Assembly (NCBI RefSeq): GCF_021245735.1
Contig: NZ_JAJISB010000010.1
Location: 1 to 64,000 of the forward strand
Origin: Brevibacillus daliensis
Lineage (GTDB): Bacteria; Bacillota; Bacilli; Brevibacillales; Brevibacillaceae
DNA: 64,000 nucleotides
Direction: 5' to 3'
The position numbers were made by a program, and so were the translations under genes. Numbering within the stretch: the stretch's first letter is position 1; the number at the start of each line of letters is the position of its first letter. The notes below the pieces were generated by a model, which saw nothing but the letters and a program-made list of their open reading frames with translations, was not told the origin of the DNA and did no database searches. Below are positions 8,905-17,122 of the stretch, piece by piece.

Positions 8905-9684
8905 ATGAGAATCGTCATCGAAAATGTCGGCAAAACGTTTGTTGATACCAAAAAACATGAGGTAACTGCCCTGACGAACATCAATTTTTCCATTGAAGAG
9001 CAGGAGTTCGTGGTATTGGTTGGGCCGAGCGGATGCGGAAAATCCACCCTACTAAACATTGTGGGTGGATTGATGTCCCCTACGAGCGGTTCTGTCTATT
9101 TTGAAGGAATGGCTGCGAGCGATAAAAAGCCAAGCCTAGGTATTGTTTTTCAAGAAATTGCTCTCTTTCCATGGAGAACGGTCTATGAAAACGTCATATT
9201 TGGATTAGAAGAGCAAGGTATTTCGAAACAAGAACAACAGGATAAAGGAAAGCATTACATCGACATGGTTGGCTTAACTGGCTTCGAAAATTCCTACCCG
9301 AAACAACTATCTGGTGGTATGAAACAACGCGCAGGGATCGCCCGTGCGCTTGCCATTGAGCCTGACCTGTTACTAATGGATGAGCCTTTCTCTGCATTGG
9401 ATGCCCAGACACGTACACTGATGCAAGAAGAGCTGTTGACTATCTGGAATCGTACCAAGCTAAGCACCTTATATGTTACGCATAACATCCAGGAAGCTGT
9501 TTATCTGGCTGACCGTGTTATTGTTCTCTCGCGTCATCCTGGTCAGATTAAGGAGATCATACATATTGATCTACCGAAAATCGGTCGGGATAAAGATGAA
9601 TATCGCGTACAATTTGAACAATATGCTGATCAGATCTGGCAATTGATTCGACAAGATGCCCAAGACGCATTGAAGGAGGGGTAA
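8905..9684 (+). CDS. SsuB/TauB-type ABC transporter ATPase
   Basis: A nucleotide-binding subunit of about 259 residues of the NrtD/SsuB/TauB family, with Walker A (GPSGCGKST), signature LSGGMKQR and Walker [12 protein letters not shown], and the typical [14 protein letters not shown] end. I place the start at ATG 8905, eight bases after GGGAAG. A GTG at 8896 overlaps the stop of the binding-protein gene but has the ribosome site inside it. Tight spacing to both neighbours indicates one operon with the lipoprotein and permease genes. Confidence 0.88.
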   Translation: MRIVIENVGKTFVDTKKHEVTALTNINFSIEEQEFVVLVGPSGCGKSTLLNIVGGLMSPTSGSVYFEGMAASDKKPSLGIVFQEIALFPWRTVYENVIFGLEEQGISKQEQQDKGKHYIDMVGLTGFENSYPKQLSGGMKQRAGIARALAIEPDLLLMDEPFSALDAQTRTLMQEELLTIWNRTKLSTLYVTHNIQEAVYLADRVIVLSRHPGQIKEIIHIDLPKIGRDKDEYRVQFEQYADQIWQLIRQDAQDALKEG

Positions 9685-9688
9685 GGGT

Positions 9689-10480
9689 ATGAGCCAGCAA
9701 AGACAAGTTATTACAAACCGTGTAGCCTTTTTAGAACAAAAAATCCCTGCCTATGCTTCTGTACTGGGTATTTCCGTTTTGATTGCCATCTGGGAGGTTG
9801 TATGTCAATTAGAAATTGTTCCTCCGCTGTTCTTGCCCGCTCCTTCTGCTATTGTGATGGCAGGCTGGGAGATGACTGTAAGTGGTGAGCTGTTTAGCAA
9901 TCTGTTTGCCAGCCTATATAGAATACTGGGTGGTTACGCAATCGGGGCGACTATCGGGATTATCGTTGGGTTAGCTCTAGGTTTCTCCAGATGGGCTGAT
10001 GCCATTTTTTCTCCGATTGTATATTCCATCTATCCGATTCCAAAAATCGCCCTGTTACCACTCATCATTCTATGGTTGGGAATTGGAGAACTGCCAAAAG
10101 TCGTTATTATCGCTCTGGGTGTCTTTTTCCCTGTGGTAATCAATACGTTCTCCGGGGTTAAAAACGTTGATCCTATGCTCATTAAAGCAGCTGTAACATT
10201 TGGTTCTAATCATTTTAATGTAATTCGCAAGGTTATCCTTCCAGGTTCATTGCCTATGATTTTTGCTGGATTGAAGCTATCAGCTGGTACTTCTCTCTTA
10301 CTCTTGGTTGCCGCAGAAATGATTGCTGCACAGGAAGGAATCGGATCAATGGTGCTACATTATGGTAACCTGATGATTACGAATAAGTTGATGGTTGGCG
10401 TACTTGTGCTCTCTCTATTGGGATTATTGTTTAACAAAACACTTCAGTGGATTGAACGCAAGCTAGTGCCTTGGAAGTAG
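9689..10480 (+). CDS. SsuC/TauC-type ABC transporter permease
   Basis: A 263-residue membrane permease of the binding-protein-dependent transport family used with SsuB-type ATPases. About six hydrophobic segments are seen, and the ATPase-contact loop reads AAVTFGSNHFNVIRKVILPGSLP (about residues 166-188). An excellent ribosome site, AAGGAGGGG, precedes the ATG and overlaps the end of the ATPase gene. It is the last gene of the operon; a terminator hairpin follows about 25 bases after its stop. Confidence 0.88.
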   Translation: MSQQRQVITNRVAFLEQKIPAYASVLGISVLIAIWEVVCQLEIVPPLFLPAPSAIVMAGWEMTVSGELFSNLFASLYRILGGYAIGATIGIIVGLALGFSRWADAIFSPIVYSIYPIPKIALLPLIILWLGIGELPKVVIIALGVFFPVVINTFSGVKNVDPMLIKAAVTFGSNHFNVIRKVILPGSLPMIFAGLKLSAGTSLLLLVAAEMIAAQEGIGSMVLHYGNLMITNKLMVGVLVLSLLGLLFNKTLQWIERKLVPWK

Positions 10481-10505
10481 CCATGTCATCGTTTTATAAT
10501 CAAAG

Positions 10506-10566
10506 TAAAAAGCAGATGCCATACGAGATTCTTACTAGGAGCTCTCGAACGCATCTGCTTTTTTGA
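10506..10566. terminator. Bidirectional terminator
   Basis: Arms AAAAAGCAGATGC and GCATCTGCTTTTTT flank a loop of about 30 bases. A T-run follows on the plus side and an A-run precedes on the other, so the hairpin can end both the plus-strand ABC operon and the minus-strand peptide gene that stops at 10590. Confidence 0.8.
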
Positions 10567-10589
10567 TGGTAATAATTTAATATTTTTTA

Positions 10590-10730
10590 CTAACTTTTTG
10601 GATCATCTCGATCCGTATCGACATTAGCTACTACTACACTATTTGCATCTGCATTATAAATCATGGGCACGGCAAAAAGTGAACATACTAGAACCGGAAC
10701 TGCCAAAAATGCCATACATCTCTTTTTCAT
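10590..10730 (-). CDS. Small secreted peptide precursor, Phr-like candidate
   Basis: A 46-residue reading frame starting MKKRCMAFLAVPVLVCSLF, with a basic N terminus, a hydrophobic core of about 17 residues and a polar, acidic tail ending DTDRDDPKS. GGGGGTG lies six bases before the ATG. This architecture, and its place 33 bases after the remains of an RRNPP-type HTH gene on the same strand, match the receptor/pheromone-precursor pairs of Bacillales (Rap-Phr, NprR-NprX and related). The signal peptide would export the precursor and a short C-terminal fragment would be the signal. The assignment is inferred from layout; no conserved pheromone motif was recognised. Confidence 0.55.
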   Translation of the reverse strand: MKKRCMAFLAVPVLVCSLFAVPMIYNADANSVVVANVDTDRDDPKS

Positions 10731-10763
10731 ATGATACACCCCCGAAGAGTTTCTGCACCCAAA

Positions 10764-11023
10764 TTAAAAATCTTTTAAAACAGGAGCTCTCTCTTCGAAT
10801 TCAGGACAATAATCAATTATTCTTCAAAAGATACACCTATAAATTCTATTAGTGGTTTAAGAGTATTAAGTTCTGGACGTTTCGTCTCCCCATTTTCTAT
10901 TTTTGAAATAACTCCTTTGCTTACTCCAGTCTTTCTAGATAATTCGGAAAGGCTGACACCTGAAGCTATTCTTTTTTCTTTTAATAGTTCCCCCAATGTT
11001 GTAAAGGTTAGACTAATTTCCAT
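10764..11023 (-). pseudogene. Truncated HTH regulator, RRNPP-type receptor remnant
   Basis: The frame from 11023 gives a complete XRE-type helix-turn-helix domain (LGELLKEKRIASGVSLSE..., about residues 10-65) and stops after 68 residues at VSFEE. The sequence just downstream, read in the shifted frame, gives IIDYCPEFEERAPVLKDF before another stop at 10764-10766. That is the sort of linker expected between the HTH and the TPR repeats of larger quorum-sensing receptors. A one-base loss in an A-run plus a large deletion of the TPR part would explain it. The GAGGAAGGG ribosome site is intact, so a short HTH-only protein may still be made. Whether the stub still binds DNA is unknown. Confidence 0.6.
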
Positions 11024-11156
11024 TATAATTCCCTTCCTCTACAAAACAATATTACAGTTAATTTATTTTACAATATTTGTTTTTGAATGTATTTATTAAC
11101 AGTCATGCGTTCTATTCATTTATAGTTATTAATTGAATAACCTTAATCTCCAATTC

Positions 11157-11190
11157 AAAAAAATCAGGGAAGAAATTTCCTCCCTGATCA
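11157..11190 (-). terminator. Intrinsic terminator of the metNIQ/ADH operon
   Basis: On minus, ATCAGGGAGGAAATTTC is followed by its near-complement and a run of seven T. It lies about 45 bases after the stop of the alcohol dehydrogenase gene. Confidence 0.75.
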
Positions 11191-11236
11191 TTTCTTTATT
11201 TAAAGTAACAATTGAAAAACGTCTTGTGACAATTAA

Positions 11237-12349
11237 TTAGTTTAACGTCGCAGAAACTGCTTTTTCTCTATCCACGTTCTCTAACTCTAGCATTGCCTCG
11301 TACACATTTTCGGCAGTAAACCCTCCACCCATTAAATGAATAGACTCATTCGGATGAGTAGTTGCCATAGCTATTTTTTGTAACGTCTCGCGATCTTCAC
11401 CTGACAGCCCCAGATCTTGTAAGCAATAAGGAAGCTCCATCTTTTGATAGTAAGGCAACAACCTCTTCACTTCCTGCACATTCTTCTCTAACACCAGTTG
11501 AACAAGAATTCCATACGCCACTTTATCACCATGTAGCAGGCTATGGGTTGCCTCTGCGACAGTAAGTCCGTTATGAACAGAATGTGCTCCAGCAATTCGT
11601 CCTAGTTGATCCCCAAAGCCACCAACCATGCCACCAGCCATAAAGATCGTTTCTGCTACCTGTATAAATGCATCTGTAAGCTGACCATTACGTGCATCCA
11701 GAATACTCTCTTCTCCATACTTGAGCAGGACCGATTCACATAGTTTGGCAGAATGATGAGCAATCTGAATAGCAAGAGATGGATTCACTACCTTACGAAT
11801 AAGGGCATCTCCCTCATACCATTTAGCTAGTGTATCCGCAATTCCTGCTCGCAAATACTCAACAGGAGCCTGCAACAACAGCTCTGGCTCTACCAATACC
11901 ATCAATGTGCTTTTCGGGAATACATGGTAGTGGGTAAAAGTGCCATGTTCATCATAAAACACGCTAAGTGGTGTCCACGCCGCACAATTGGAGGCTAGCG
12001 TTGGGACGAGAATAGTTTCCAGATTGGCTTCGTTCCCTGCTGCCTTAACCAAATCAAGTACCTTGCCTCCACCTACTCCAAGAATCACATCAGCTTGTTC
12101 CTCTTGAGCAGTCTTGGCAATTCTGCTTGCTTCTTCTAACGTACATTCTCCACGATAGAGAAAGTGGATTAAAGTAAGAGTGGTCTCTTTAGCAAAAAAA
12201 CCTTCAGCTGCCTGTAAGGAGCGTTGCCCGTGCACAACAAGCACTCTTTTGATTGCATATGGTGCAAGCAAGGCGTCTAACTTTTGTAAGATGCCTGATT
12301 CACAACGGTACAGGGCAGGAGCACCTCTCACGATTATTTGCTGACTCAT
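11237..12349 (-). CDS. Iron-containing alcohol dehydrogenase family protein (GldA/HcxA-like)
   Basis: A dehydrogenase of about 370 residues of the iron-type alcohol dehydrogenase superfamily, nearest in style to glycerol dehydrogenase and E. coli HcxA. The nucleotide-binding turn reads ILGVGGGKVLDL (about residue 92). The metal ligands would be the Asp in AGIADTLAKWYE, the His in AGAHSVHNGL and the His in LLHGDKVAYG. ATG at 12349 has GGAAG eight bases upstream and is preferred over the overlapping GTG at 12358. It follows metQ by about 20 bases and is presumably under the same SAM riboswitch. A role in reducing a methionine-derived 2-oxo acid is attractive but only inferred from that linkage. 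Confidence 0.8.
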   Translation of the reverse strand: MSQQIIVRGAPALYRCESGILQKLDALLAPYAIKRVLVVHGQRSLQAAEGFFAKETTLTLIHFLYRGECTLEEASRIAKTAQEEQADVILGVGGGKVLDLVKAAGNEANLETILVPTLASNCAAWTPLSVFYDEHGTFTHYHVFPKSTLMVLVEPELLLQAPVEYLRAGIADTLAKWYEGDALIRKVVNPSLAIQIAHHSAKLCESVLLKYGEESILDARNGQLTDAFIQVAETIFMAGGMVGGFGDQLGRIAGAHSVHNGLTVAEATHSLLHGDKVAYGILVQLVLEKNVQEVKRLLPYYQKMELPYCLQDLGLSGEDRETLQKIAMATTHPNESIHLMGGGFTAENVYEAMLELENVDREKAVSATLN

Positions 12350-12367
12350 AGCTGTCACTTCCTATCA

Positions 12368-13216
12368 TTATTTCATCCAAGCTGGTTTTCCGAAGCCTTG
12401 GAACTGCTCATCAATAATTTTTTCGAATTCATCAGATTCAACTGCTGCTTTCAAATCCTTCACGAATTGTTTCTCAACCTCGCTTGTATTTACAACTACA
12501 CGGTTACGATAGTCATCATGCATATCTTCCAATTGAAGAGCATCTAGCAGATTCATTTTGGCAGCTAGTGCGAAGTTTCCTGGAACAAGCGAAATATCGA
12601 CGCTATCTACAGCACGAGGCAATTGTCCTGCTTCGATTGGCTGCAATTTCAGGTTTTTCGGATTATCTTGCACATCTTTTTCGGATACACGTAGTGGGTC
12701 AATACCTTCTTTTACTTTAATGAGACCAGCATCTTCTAATACACCTAGTGTACGAGCAAGGTTGGTTGGGTCGTTAGCAACTGCTACTGTACTTCCATCT
12801 GCAATTTCATCAAGAGATTTGAATTTTTTGGAGTATAGACCCATTGGAGCTGTTGGTACTGAGATCAGGTCGGTTAATTCCAATTTGTTTTCTTTCGCAA
12901 AGTTGTCCAGATAAATCTTGTGTTGGAACAGGTTTGCCTGTAAATCACCGTTTGCTAATGCACGGTTTGGTTGAACATAATCACTGAACTCAATTACTTC
13001 GATTTTGTATCCTTGTTTTTCCATGATTGGTTTAATTGCCTTTGTTACCATGTCGCTGTATGGACCAGCAGTTGCACCGATTTTCAATTCTTTGATCTCT
13101 TCTGTTTTAGTGTCTCCACCTGCTGCAGGCGCACTTGAGTTAGTACCTGCACTGCCGCAACCAGCTAGTAAGCCTACTGATAAAATAATGGATAGAATGC
13201 CTGATAGTTTTTTCAT
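12368..13216 (-). CDS. metQ: Methionine-binding lipoprotein MetQ (NlpA family)
   Basis: A 282-residue NlpA-family lipoprotein with a signal peptide ending in the lipobox LLAGC. The sequence ELKIGATAGPYSDMVTKAIKPIMEKQGYKIEVIEF and the segment VEFSDYVQPNRAL-like core are characteristic of MetQ. It binds L- or D-methionine outside the membrane for the MetN/MetI importer encoded upstream. The order metN-metI-metQ and the SAM riboswitch in front of metN make the assignment firm. A palindromic repeat element sits in the 135-base space between metI and metQ. Confidence 0.93.
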   Translation of the reverse strand: MKKLSGILSIILSVGLLAGCGSAGTNSSAPAAGGDTKTEEIKELKIGATAGPYSDMVTKAIKPIMEKQGYKIEVIEFSDYVQPNRALANGDLQANLFQHKIYLDNFAKENKLELTDLISVPTAPMGLYSKKFKSLDEIADGSTVAVANDPTNLARTLGVLEDAGLIKVKEGIDPLRVSEKDVQDNPKNLKLQPIEAGQLPRAVDSVDISLVPGNFALAAKMNLLDALQLEDMHDDYRNRVVVNTSEVEKQFVKDLKAAVESDEFEKIIDEQFQGFGKPAWMK

Positions 13217-13268
13217 GGTTTTGTTTCTCCCCCGTGTTAAGTTTGTGTTTTTTATATGTGATTTTATC

Positions 13269-13348
13269 TATGAAAAACGTCTCGACGTTTTTCATAAAAT
13301 TGGATGTGACCGCTTGCGGTCCAACAAAACGGTCATGACCGTTTTGTT
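13269..13348. repeat. Three-hairpin palindromic element, copy 1
   Basis: Three inverted repeats follow each other: GAAAAACGT/ACGTTTTTC (13272-13293), GACCGC-TT-GCGGTC (13308-13321) and AACAAAACGGTC/GACCGTTTTGTT (13323-13348). A second copy, inverted and about 85-90% alike by eye, lies at 57014-57094. Here it sits between metI and metQ, where it could stabilise or attenuate the transcript. It has no coding capacity that I can support. Confidence 0.8.
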
Positions 13349-13351
13349 CTA

Positions 13352-14032
13352 TTAACGCTTGTCTACCTTTTTGGCGATAAAATCTCCGCCATATTGTAGG
13401 AGTTGCACCAGACAAATCAGGATAATTACGGTCGTAATCATAACTGTATTGTCATATCGATAGTAGCCGAATCGAATCGCCAGGTCACCAATTCCTCCGC
13501 CGCCTATCGTACCAGCCATCGCAGAGTAAGCTACGAGACTAATTGCCGTGATTGTAATACCTTGAATAATACCTGGTTTAGCTTCTGGCAATAGTACGTC
13601 TTTAATGATCATCCACGGTGTAGCACCTACAGCAACCGCTGCTTCGATGACGCCTTTATCAATTTCTCGCAACGCCGTTTCTACCAATCGGGCAAAAAAA
13701 GGAATCGAAGCGACAGATAAAGAGACAGATGCCGCTGTTGGTCCAATAATCGAACCCGTTACTAGTTCAGTTAATGGGAACAATGCAACCATCAGAATGA
13801 TAAATGGAATGGAACGTACCATGTTAACCAAAAATCCAAGTACAGATTTCACTACTTTATTTTCCAGGAAAAGCCCCTTGTCTGTGATAAACAAGACGAT
13901 TCCGATTGGAAGTCCAATTAGTAAAGCTACGACAAGCGAGATACCCACCATGTAGAGGGTCTCGATGAATGCTTTGTTCAGGTCAGGTATCAGCTGAAAA
14001 ATGGAGTCAATAATTGAGTTATCAATGCCCAC
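13352..14032 (-). CDS. metI: Methionine ABC transporter permease MetI
   Basis: A 226-residue permease of the MetI family with about five hydrophobic segments and the ATPase-contact loop VIEAAVAVGATPWMIIKDVLLPEAKPG (from about residue 140). The GTG start at 14032 overlaps the end of metN by 11 bases, and its ribosome site GGAGGTG lies inside the metN 3' end, so the two are translationally coupled. It forms the membrane channel of the MetNIQ methionine importer. Confidence 0.93.
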   Translation of the reverse strand: MGIDNSIIDSIFQLIPDLNKAFIETLYMVGISLVVALLIGLPIGIVLFITDKGLFLENKVVKSVLGFLVNMVRSIPFIILMVALFPLTELVTGSIIGPTAASVSLSVASIPFFARLVETALREIDKGVIEAAVAVGATPWMIIKDVLLPEAKPGIIQGITITAISLVAYSAMAGTIGGGGIGDLAIRFGYYRYDNTVMITTVIILICLVQLLQYGGDFIAKKVDKR

Positions 14033-15035
14033 TGTGAATCACCTCCAGTTTGTATGTTCTCTCTTGGATGTATTGAATAGCTTTGTCCACTTCCGCAATG
14101 TCCCCGATTAATTCAAGGATCAAGATGCCCAGTGGTTGATCCTGGATGTATTCGATCTTCCCATGTAATATGTTGCCTTTTACATGGAAGTTTTGCAGAA
14201 CCTCTGTGATAACTGCCTCTTCTGCCTGCGGAGCAACAAACTGAATTTTGACAATTGTTCCATTACAGTTATCGATGAGACGCTGTGGCAATTCGAATTG
14301 AAATAAACTGCTGATAAATGCCCTTGTCATCTGATGCTTCGGCTCTGAAAAGATTTCATATACGTGACCTTCTTCTACCACGTCTCCACTCTGCATCACT
14401 GCCATCCGATCACAGATATCTTTTACTACTTCCATCTCATGCGTGATTAGCACAATCGTTAGACGTAGGTCTCGGTTAATTTTTTTTAATAGAGCAAGAA
14501 TTGATTGTGTTGTTTCCGGGTCAAGAGCCGAAGTAGCTTCATCACAAAGCAGTACATGCGGATCGTTTGCCAGTGCTCTTGCAATCCCTACGCGTTGTTT
14601 TTGCCCCCCACTCAGCTGAGCAGGATACACATCGCGCTTGTCCGACAACCCCACCATTTCAAGAAGCTCCGTTACTCGTGCATTGATTTCTTCTCCTGAT
14701 TTACGATTCGCTTTCAGGGCAAATGCGATATTCTCATACACCGTTTTAGATTTGATTAGGTGAAAATGTTGAAAGATCATGCCAATCTTCAGACGTGCTT
14801 GGCGAAGCTCTTCTCCTCGTAAGCTTGTTAAATCTACTCCATCAATAATGATTTTCCCTGAAGTAGGTTCCTCTAATAAGTTAAGACAACGGATTAGGGA
14901 GCTTTTTCCCGCTCCACTTCGCCCGATTATTCCAAATATTTCCCCTTTATTAATCGTCAAGGAAACATCATTAACACCGACAATTGTGGACGCCTTTGTC
15001 TTGTACTCCTTCACGAGGTTTTGGATTTCAATCAT
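14022..15035 (-). CDS. metN: Methionine ABC transporter ATPase MetN
   Basis: A 337-residue ATPase with Walker A (GRSGAGKSS), signature LSGGQKQR, Walker B LLCDEATSALD and the C-terminal NIL regulatory domain (about residues 260-337) that mediates trans-inhibition by methionine in this family. ATG at 15035 follows TGGAGTG with a six-base spacer and is preferred over the GTG at 15044. The gene begins about 90 bases after a SAM riboswitch, so transcription should fall when SAM is plentiful. Confidence 0.93.
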   Translation of the reverse strand: MIEIQNLVKEYKTKASTIVGVNDVSLTINKGEIFGIIGRSGAGKSSLIRCLNLLEEPTSGKIIIDGVDLTSLRGEELRQARLKIGMIFQHFHLIKSKTVYENIAFALKANRKSGEEINARVTELLEMVGLSDKRDVYPAQLSGGQKQRVGIARALANDPHVLLCDEATSALDPETTQSILALLKKINRDLRLTIVLITHEMEVVKDICDRMAVMQSGDVVEEGHVYEIFSEPKHQMTRAFISSLFQFELPQRLIDNCNGTIVKIQFVAPQAEEAVITEVLQNFHVKGNILHGKIEYIQDQPLGILILELIGDIAEVDKAIQYIQERTYKLEVIHSGH

Positions 15036-15122
15036 CTCTATCACTCCAGTGGTATTGTTTTCTGCTACTTATCAATGTTGTTTTTTGATATAAGACCTCG
15101 TTAGTTATTTAGCTTATATAAT

Positions 15123-15286
15123 CAAAAAAGCTTCTTTCCATTCAGGAAAGAAGCATCACTCGTATTAGCGAACGACTTATCTTCCAGAATGAAATTCATT
15201 CTGTAGGAAGTAGCACCTTTACCATCTATGGTAAGGTTGCCGGACGTCATAGGGCCTATTCCCTCAGTCACTCTTGATAAGCTACA
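15123..15286 (-). promoter_or_regulatory. SAM-I (S-box) riboswitch upstream of metN
   Basis: Read on minus, the leader carries the S-box core: CTTATCAAGAGTGACTGAGG near 15285, then GGGAATAGGCCC, ATGACGTCCGGCAACC and AAGGTGCTACTTCC, in the order expected for the four helices around the SAM pocket. It ends in a terminator hairpin made of GCTTCTTTCC and GGAAAGAAGC followed by six T (15124-15155). SAM binding should favour this terminator and switch off metNIQ. The core match is strong and I consider the call nearly certain. Confidence 0.96.
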
Positions 15287-15396
15287 GGTTTATGAAGTTT
15301 TGTTGTGACAATCATACATGCAAGATGATTCTTTTGTCAATTAATAATTTTATTCACATTGTAATTATTTAAGGATTATCTTGATCCTGCTTCACT

Positions 15397-15607
15397 GGAG
15401 AAAACCAGCTTCTCTTTTCACCCTTCGCTAAAAGTCTTCGCCCCGCAGGGGGTTAGACTGTCCGCTCCGCACTATTCATCGGGAAAGCTCGGGGCGATGT
15501 ATTCACTGTAAGACTTGCTGGGGTTCGCTTTTTTATCCCGATGAATAATGCTCCGCTGGGTCGGGCTTCGCCAAGTCGCTCCGTGTGAAAAGAGAATCTG
15601 GTTTTTC
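15397..15607. repeat. Long imperfect hairpin A
   Basis: The outer arms GAGAAAACCAGCTTCTCTTT (about 15399-15418) and AAAGAGAATCTGGTTTTTC (about 15589-15607) are near-perfect complements about 210 bases apart. Inner arms CTATTCATCGGGA and TCCCGATGAATAAT pair inside them. No reading frame with a ribosome site covers the region. A short version that keeps only the outer arms lies at about 40843-40915, so this appears to be a dispersed element. Confidence 0.65.
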
Positions 15608-15653
15608 ATGCTTTTGGTGTTGTTTTTAGTTTGTTAACCGCCTGAAGCCCTTA

Positions 15654-15860
15654 GCAGAAGAAGCATATTTTTTGTCAAGAACTATTTAAGGTCCGACCCA
15701 GCTATACAACAAAGATTGCGGATTAAAAAGTGCAATCCATGAGATACTTCGTAGCATCGCACCCTTTTGCACTTTCCGCACTCTTTGTTGTGTAGCGGAC
15801 AGTTTTAGCTCCCTTACGGGACCTTAACGAGTTCACAGACAAAAAATGTGCTTCTTCTGC
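15654..15860. repeat. Long imperfect hairpin B
   Basis: GCAGAAGAAGCATATTTTTT (from 15654) pairs with AAAAAATGTGCTTCTTCTGC (ending 15860). The pairing continues inwards through the TTAAGGTCC/GGACCTTAA arms and then ACAACAAAGATTGCGGA with TCCGCACTCTTTGTTGT. Nearly the whole 207 bases can fold on itself. It lies directly after hairpin A and before the terminator of the antiporter gene. Its role is unknown. Confidence 0.65.
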
Positions 15861-15918
15861 CAACCCACTTCAGTAGTCATATAAAGTCCATTAAAATTTT
15901 TATAAATTCTTATCTGTC

Positions 15919-15955
15919 AAAAAAAGCCGAATCCGGTTTGGAATCGGCCTTTTTA
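15919..15955. terminator. Terminator of the antiporter gene
   Basis: AAAAAGCCGATTCC-type arms (read on minus: AAAGGCCGATTCC and GGATTCGGCTTTTTTT) form a stem with a T-run on minus and a shorter one on plus. It lies 10 bases after the antiporter stop at 15965. Confidence 0.8.
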
Positions 15956-15964
15956 CGTATTATT

Positions 15965-17122
15965 TTAACTTTCTACCGTTTCTGTTACTTTTGAATCTTT
16001 CATCAAAATCTTAAGAAGTGGCGGAGTTATAATTGTAGACATGATAACAACGACGATGGCAATTGTGAAATAATCCTGACTCAACAGACCTGATTCCAAT
16101 CCCATCGCAGCAATAATCAAAGCTACTTCTCCACGTGATACCATCCCTGCTCCAATAACAACAGAGGAGTGGAAATTAAATCCTGTTAGCTTGGCACCAA
16201 GACCAGAACCGATTAACTTAGTAAGAACAGCCACGATTGTCAAGATGACAATAATCAGGATGTCTCCACCAATACCTTCAAGTGAAAGGTTAAGCCCAAT
16301 GCTAACAAAGAAGACCGGTACAAATATCGCATAAGCAATCGGCTCCAGCTTTCTTTCAACCTCGTGATGGTAATCAGTTTGTGCAATAGCAATACCAGCT
16401 GCGAACGCACCAATAATACCAGCGACACCCAGATATTCTCCGATAAAGGCAAAGAATAGACATACAAATACACCGGCACTAATAACAGATTCTGATATAC
16501 TAAGATTGGAAAACTTGCGCATGAACCAAGGCACAACCTTCCAGCCTAGTAAAATAACAATAACGAAGAATAGCACCTTCTTACCAATAAGCAGACCCAA
16601 GCTTACCTGATCCGCTGTCAGGAAGCTCATCATAACAGCCAGTGCAATGACAACAACAATATCATCAACAATGGCAGCTCCAAGTACAGTGGTGCACTCT
16701 TTACTTCTCAGTTGACCCAGCTCTCTGAATGTTTGAACAGAGATACTTACGGAAGTTGCAGATAATAACAGACCTAGGAATAACGCATGAGATGGTTCCA
16801 TGCCCATAAATATACCGCAGATATACCCGCCAATCATAGGCAGGATAATACCTCCTCCAGCAACAACAACAGCCGCATTACGATTTCGGTTCAGTTCTTT
16901 TAGATTGGTTTCCAATCCCGCGAAAAACATCAGGAAGATAACACCTAAATCACTAAAGGCTTTAATAACCTCAGACGGATGAATCCAACCTAAAACAGCA
17001 GGACCTATAATTACACCAATTATAAGTTTTCCCAGTACAGATGGCTGACCAAGTTTAACTGCAAGATCACCTGCTAGCTTTGTAAACAAGATAATAATAA
17101 GCAATTGTAGTAATAGTTCCAC
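15965..17122 (-). CDS. Cation:proton antiporter, CPA2/KefB-like
   Basis: A 385-residue membrane protein with about 12 hydrophobic segments, of the CPA2 monovalent cation:proton antiporter family. Family features include GQPSVLGKLIIGVIIGPAVLG near residue 27, LGVIFLMFFAGLETNL near residue 58, and AAIVDDIVVVIALAV near residue 148 with the conserved acidic ion-binding pair region. No C-terminal TrkA-N (RCK) domain is present, so any ligand gating subunit would be separate. Translation starts at GTG 17122 after AAAGGATG. It exchanges K+ or Na+ for protons; which one cannot be told from sequence. A hairpin sits between its promoter and its start. Confidence 0.88.
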   Translation of the reverse strand: MELLLQLLIIILFTKLAGDLAVKLGQPSVLGKLIIGVIIGPAVLGWIHPSEVIKAFSDLGVIFLMFFAGLETNLKELNRNRNAAVVVAGGGIILPMIGGYICGIFMGMEPSHALFLGLLLSATSVSISVQTFRELGQLRSKECTTVLGAAIVDDIVVVIALAVMMSFLTADQVSLGLLIGKKVLFFVIVILLGWKVVPWFMRKFSNLSISESVISAGVFVCLFFAFIGEYLGVAGIIGAFAAGIAIAQTDYHHEVERKLEPIAYAIFVPVFFVSIGLNLSLEGIGGDILIIVILTIVAVLTKLIGSGLGAKLTGFNFHSSVVIGAGMVSRGEVALIIAAMGLESGLLSQDYFTIAIVVVIMSTIITPPLLKILMKDSKVTETVES

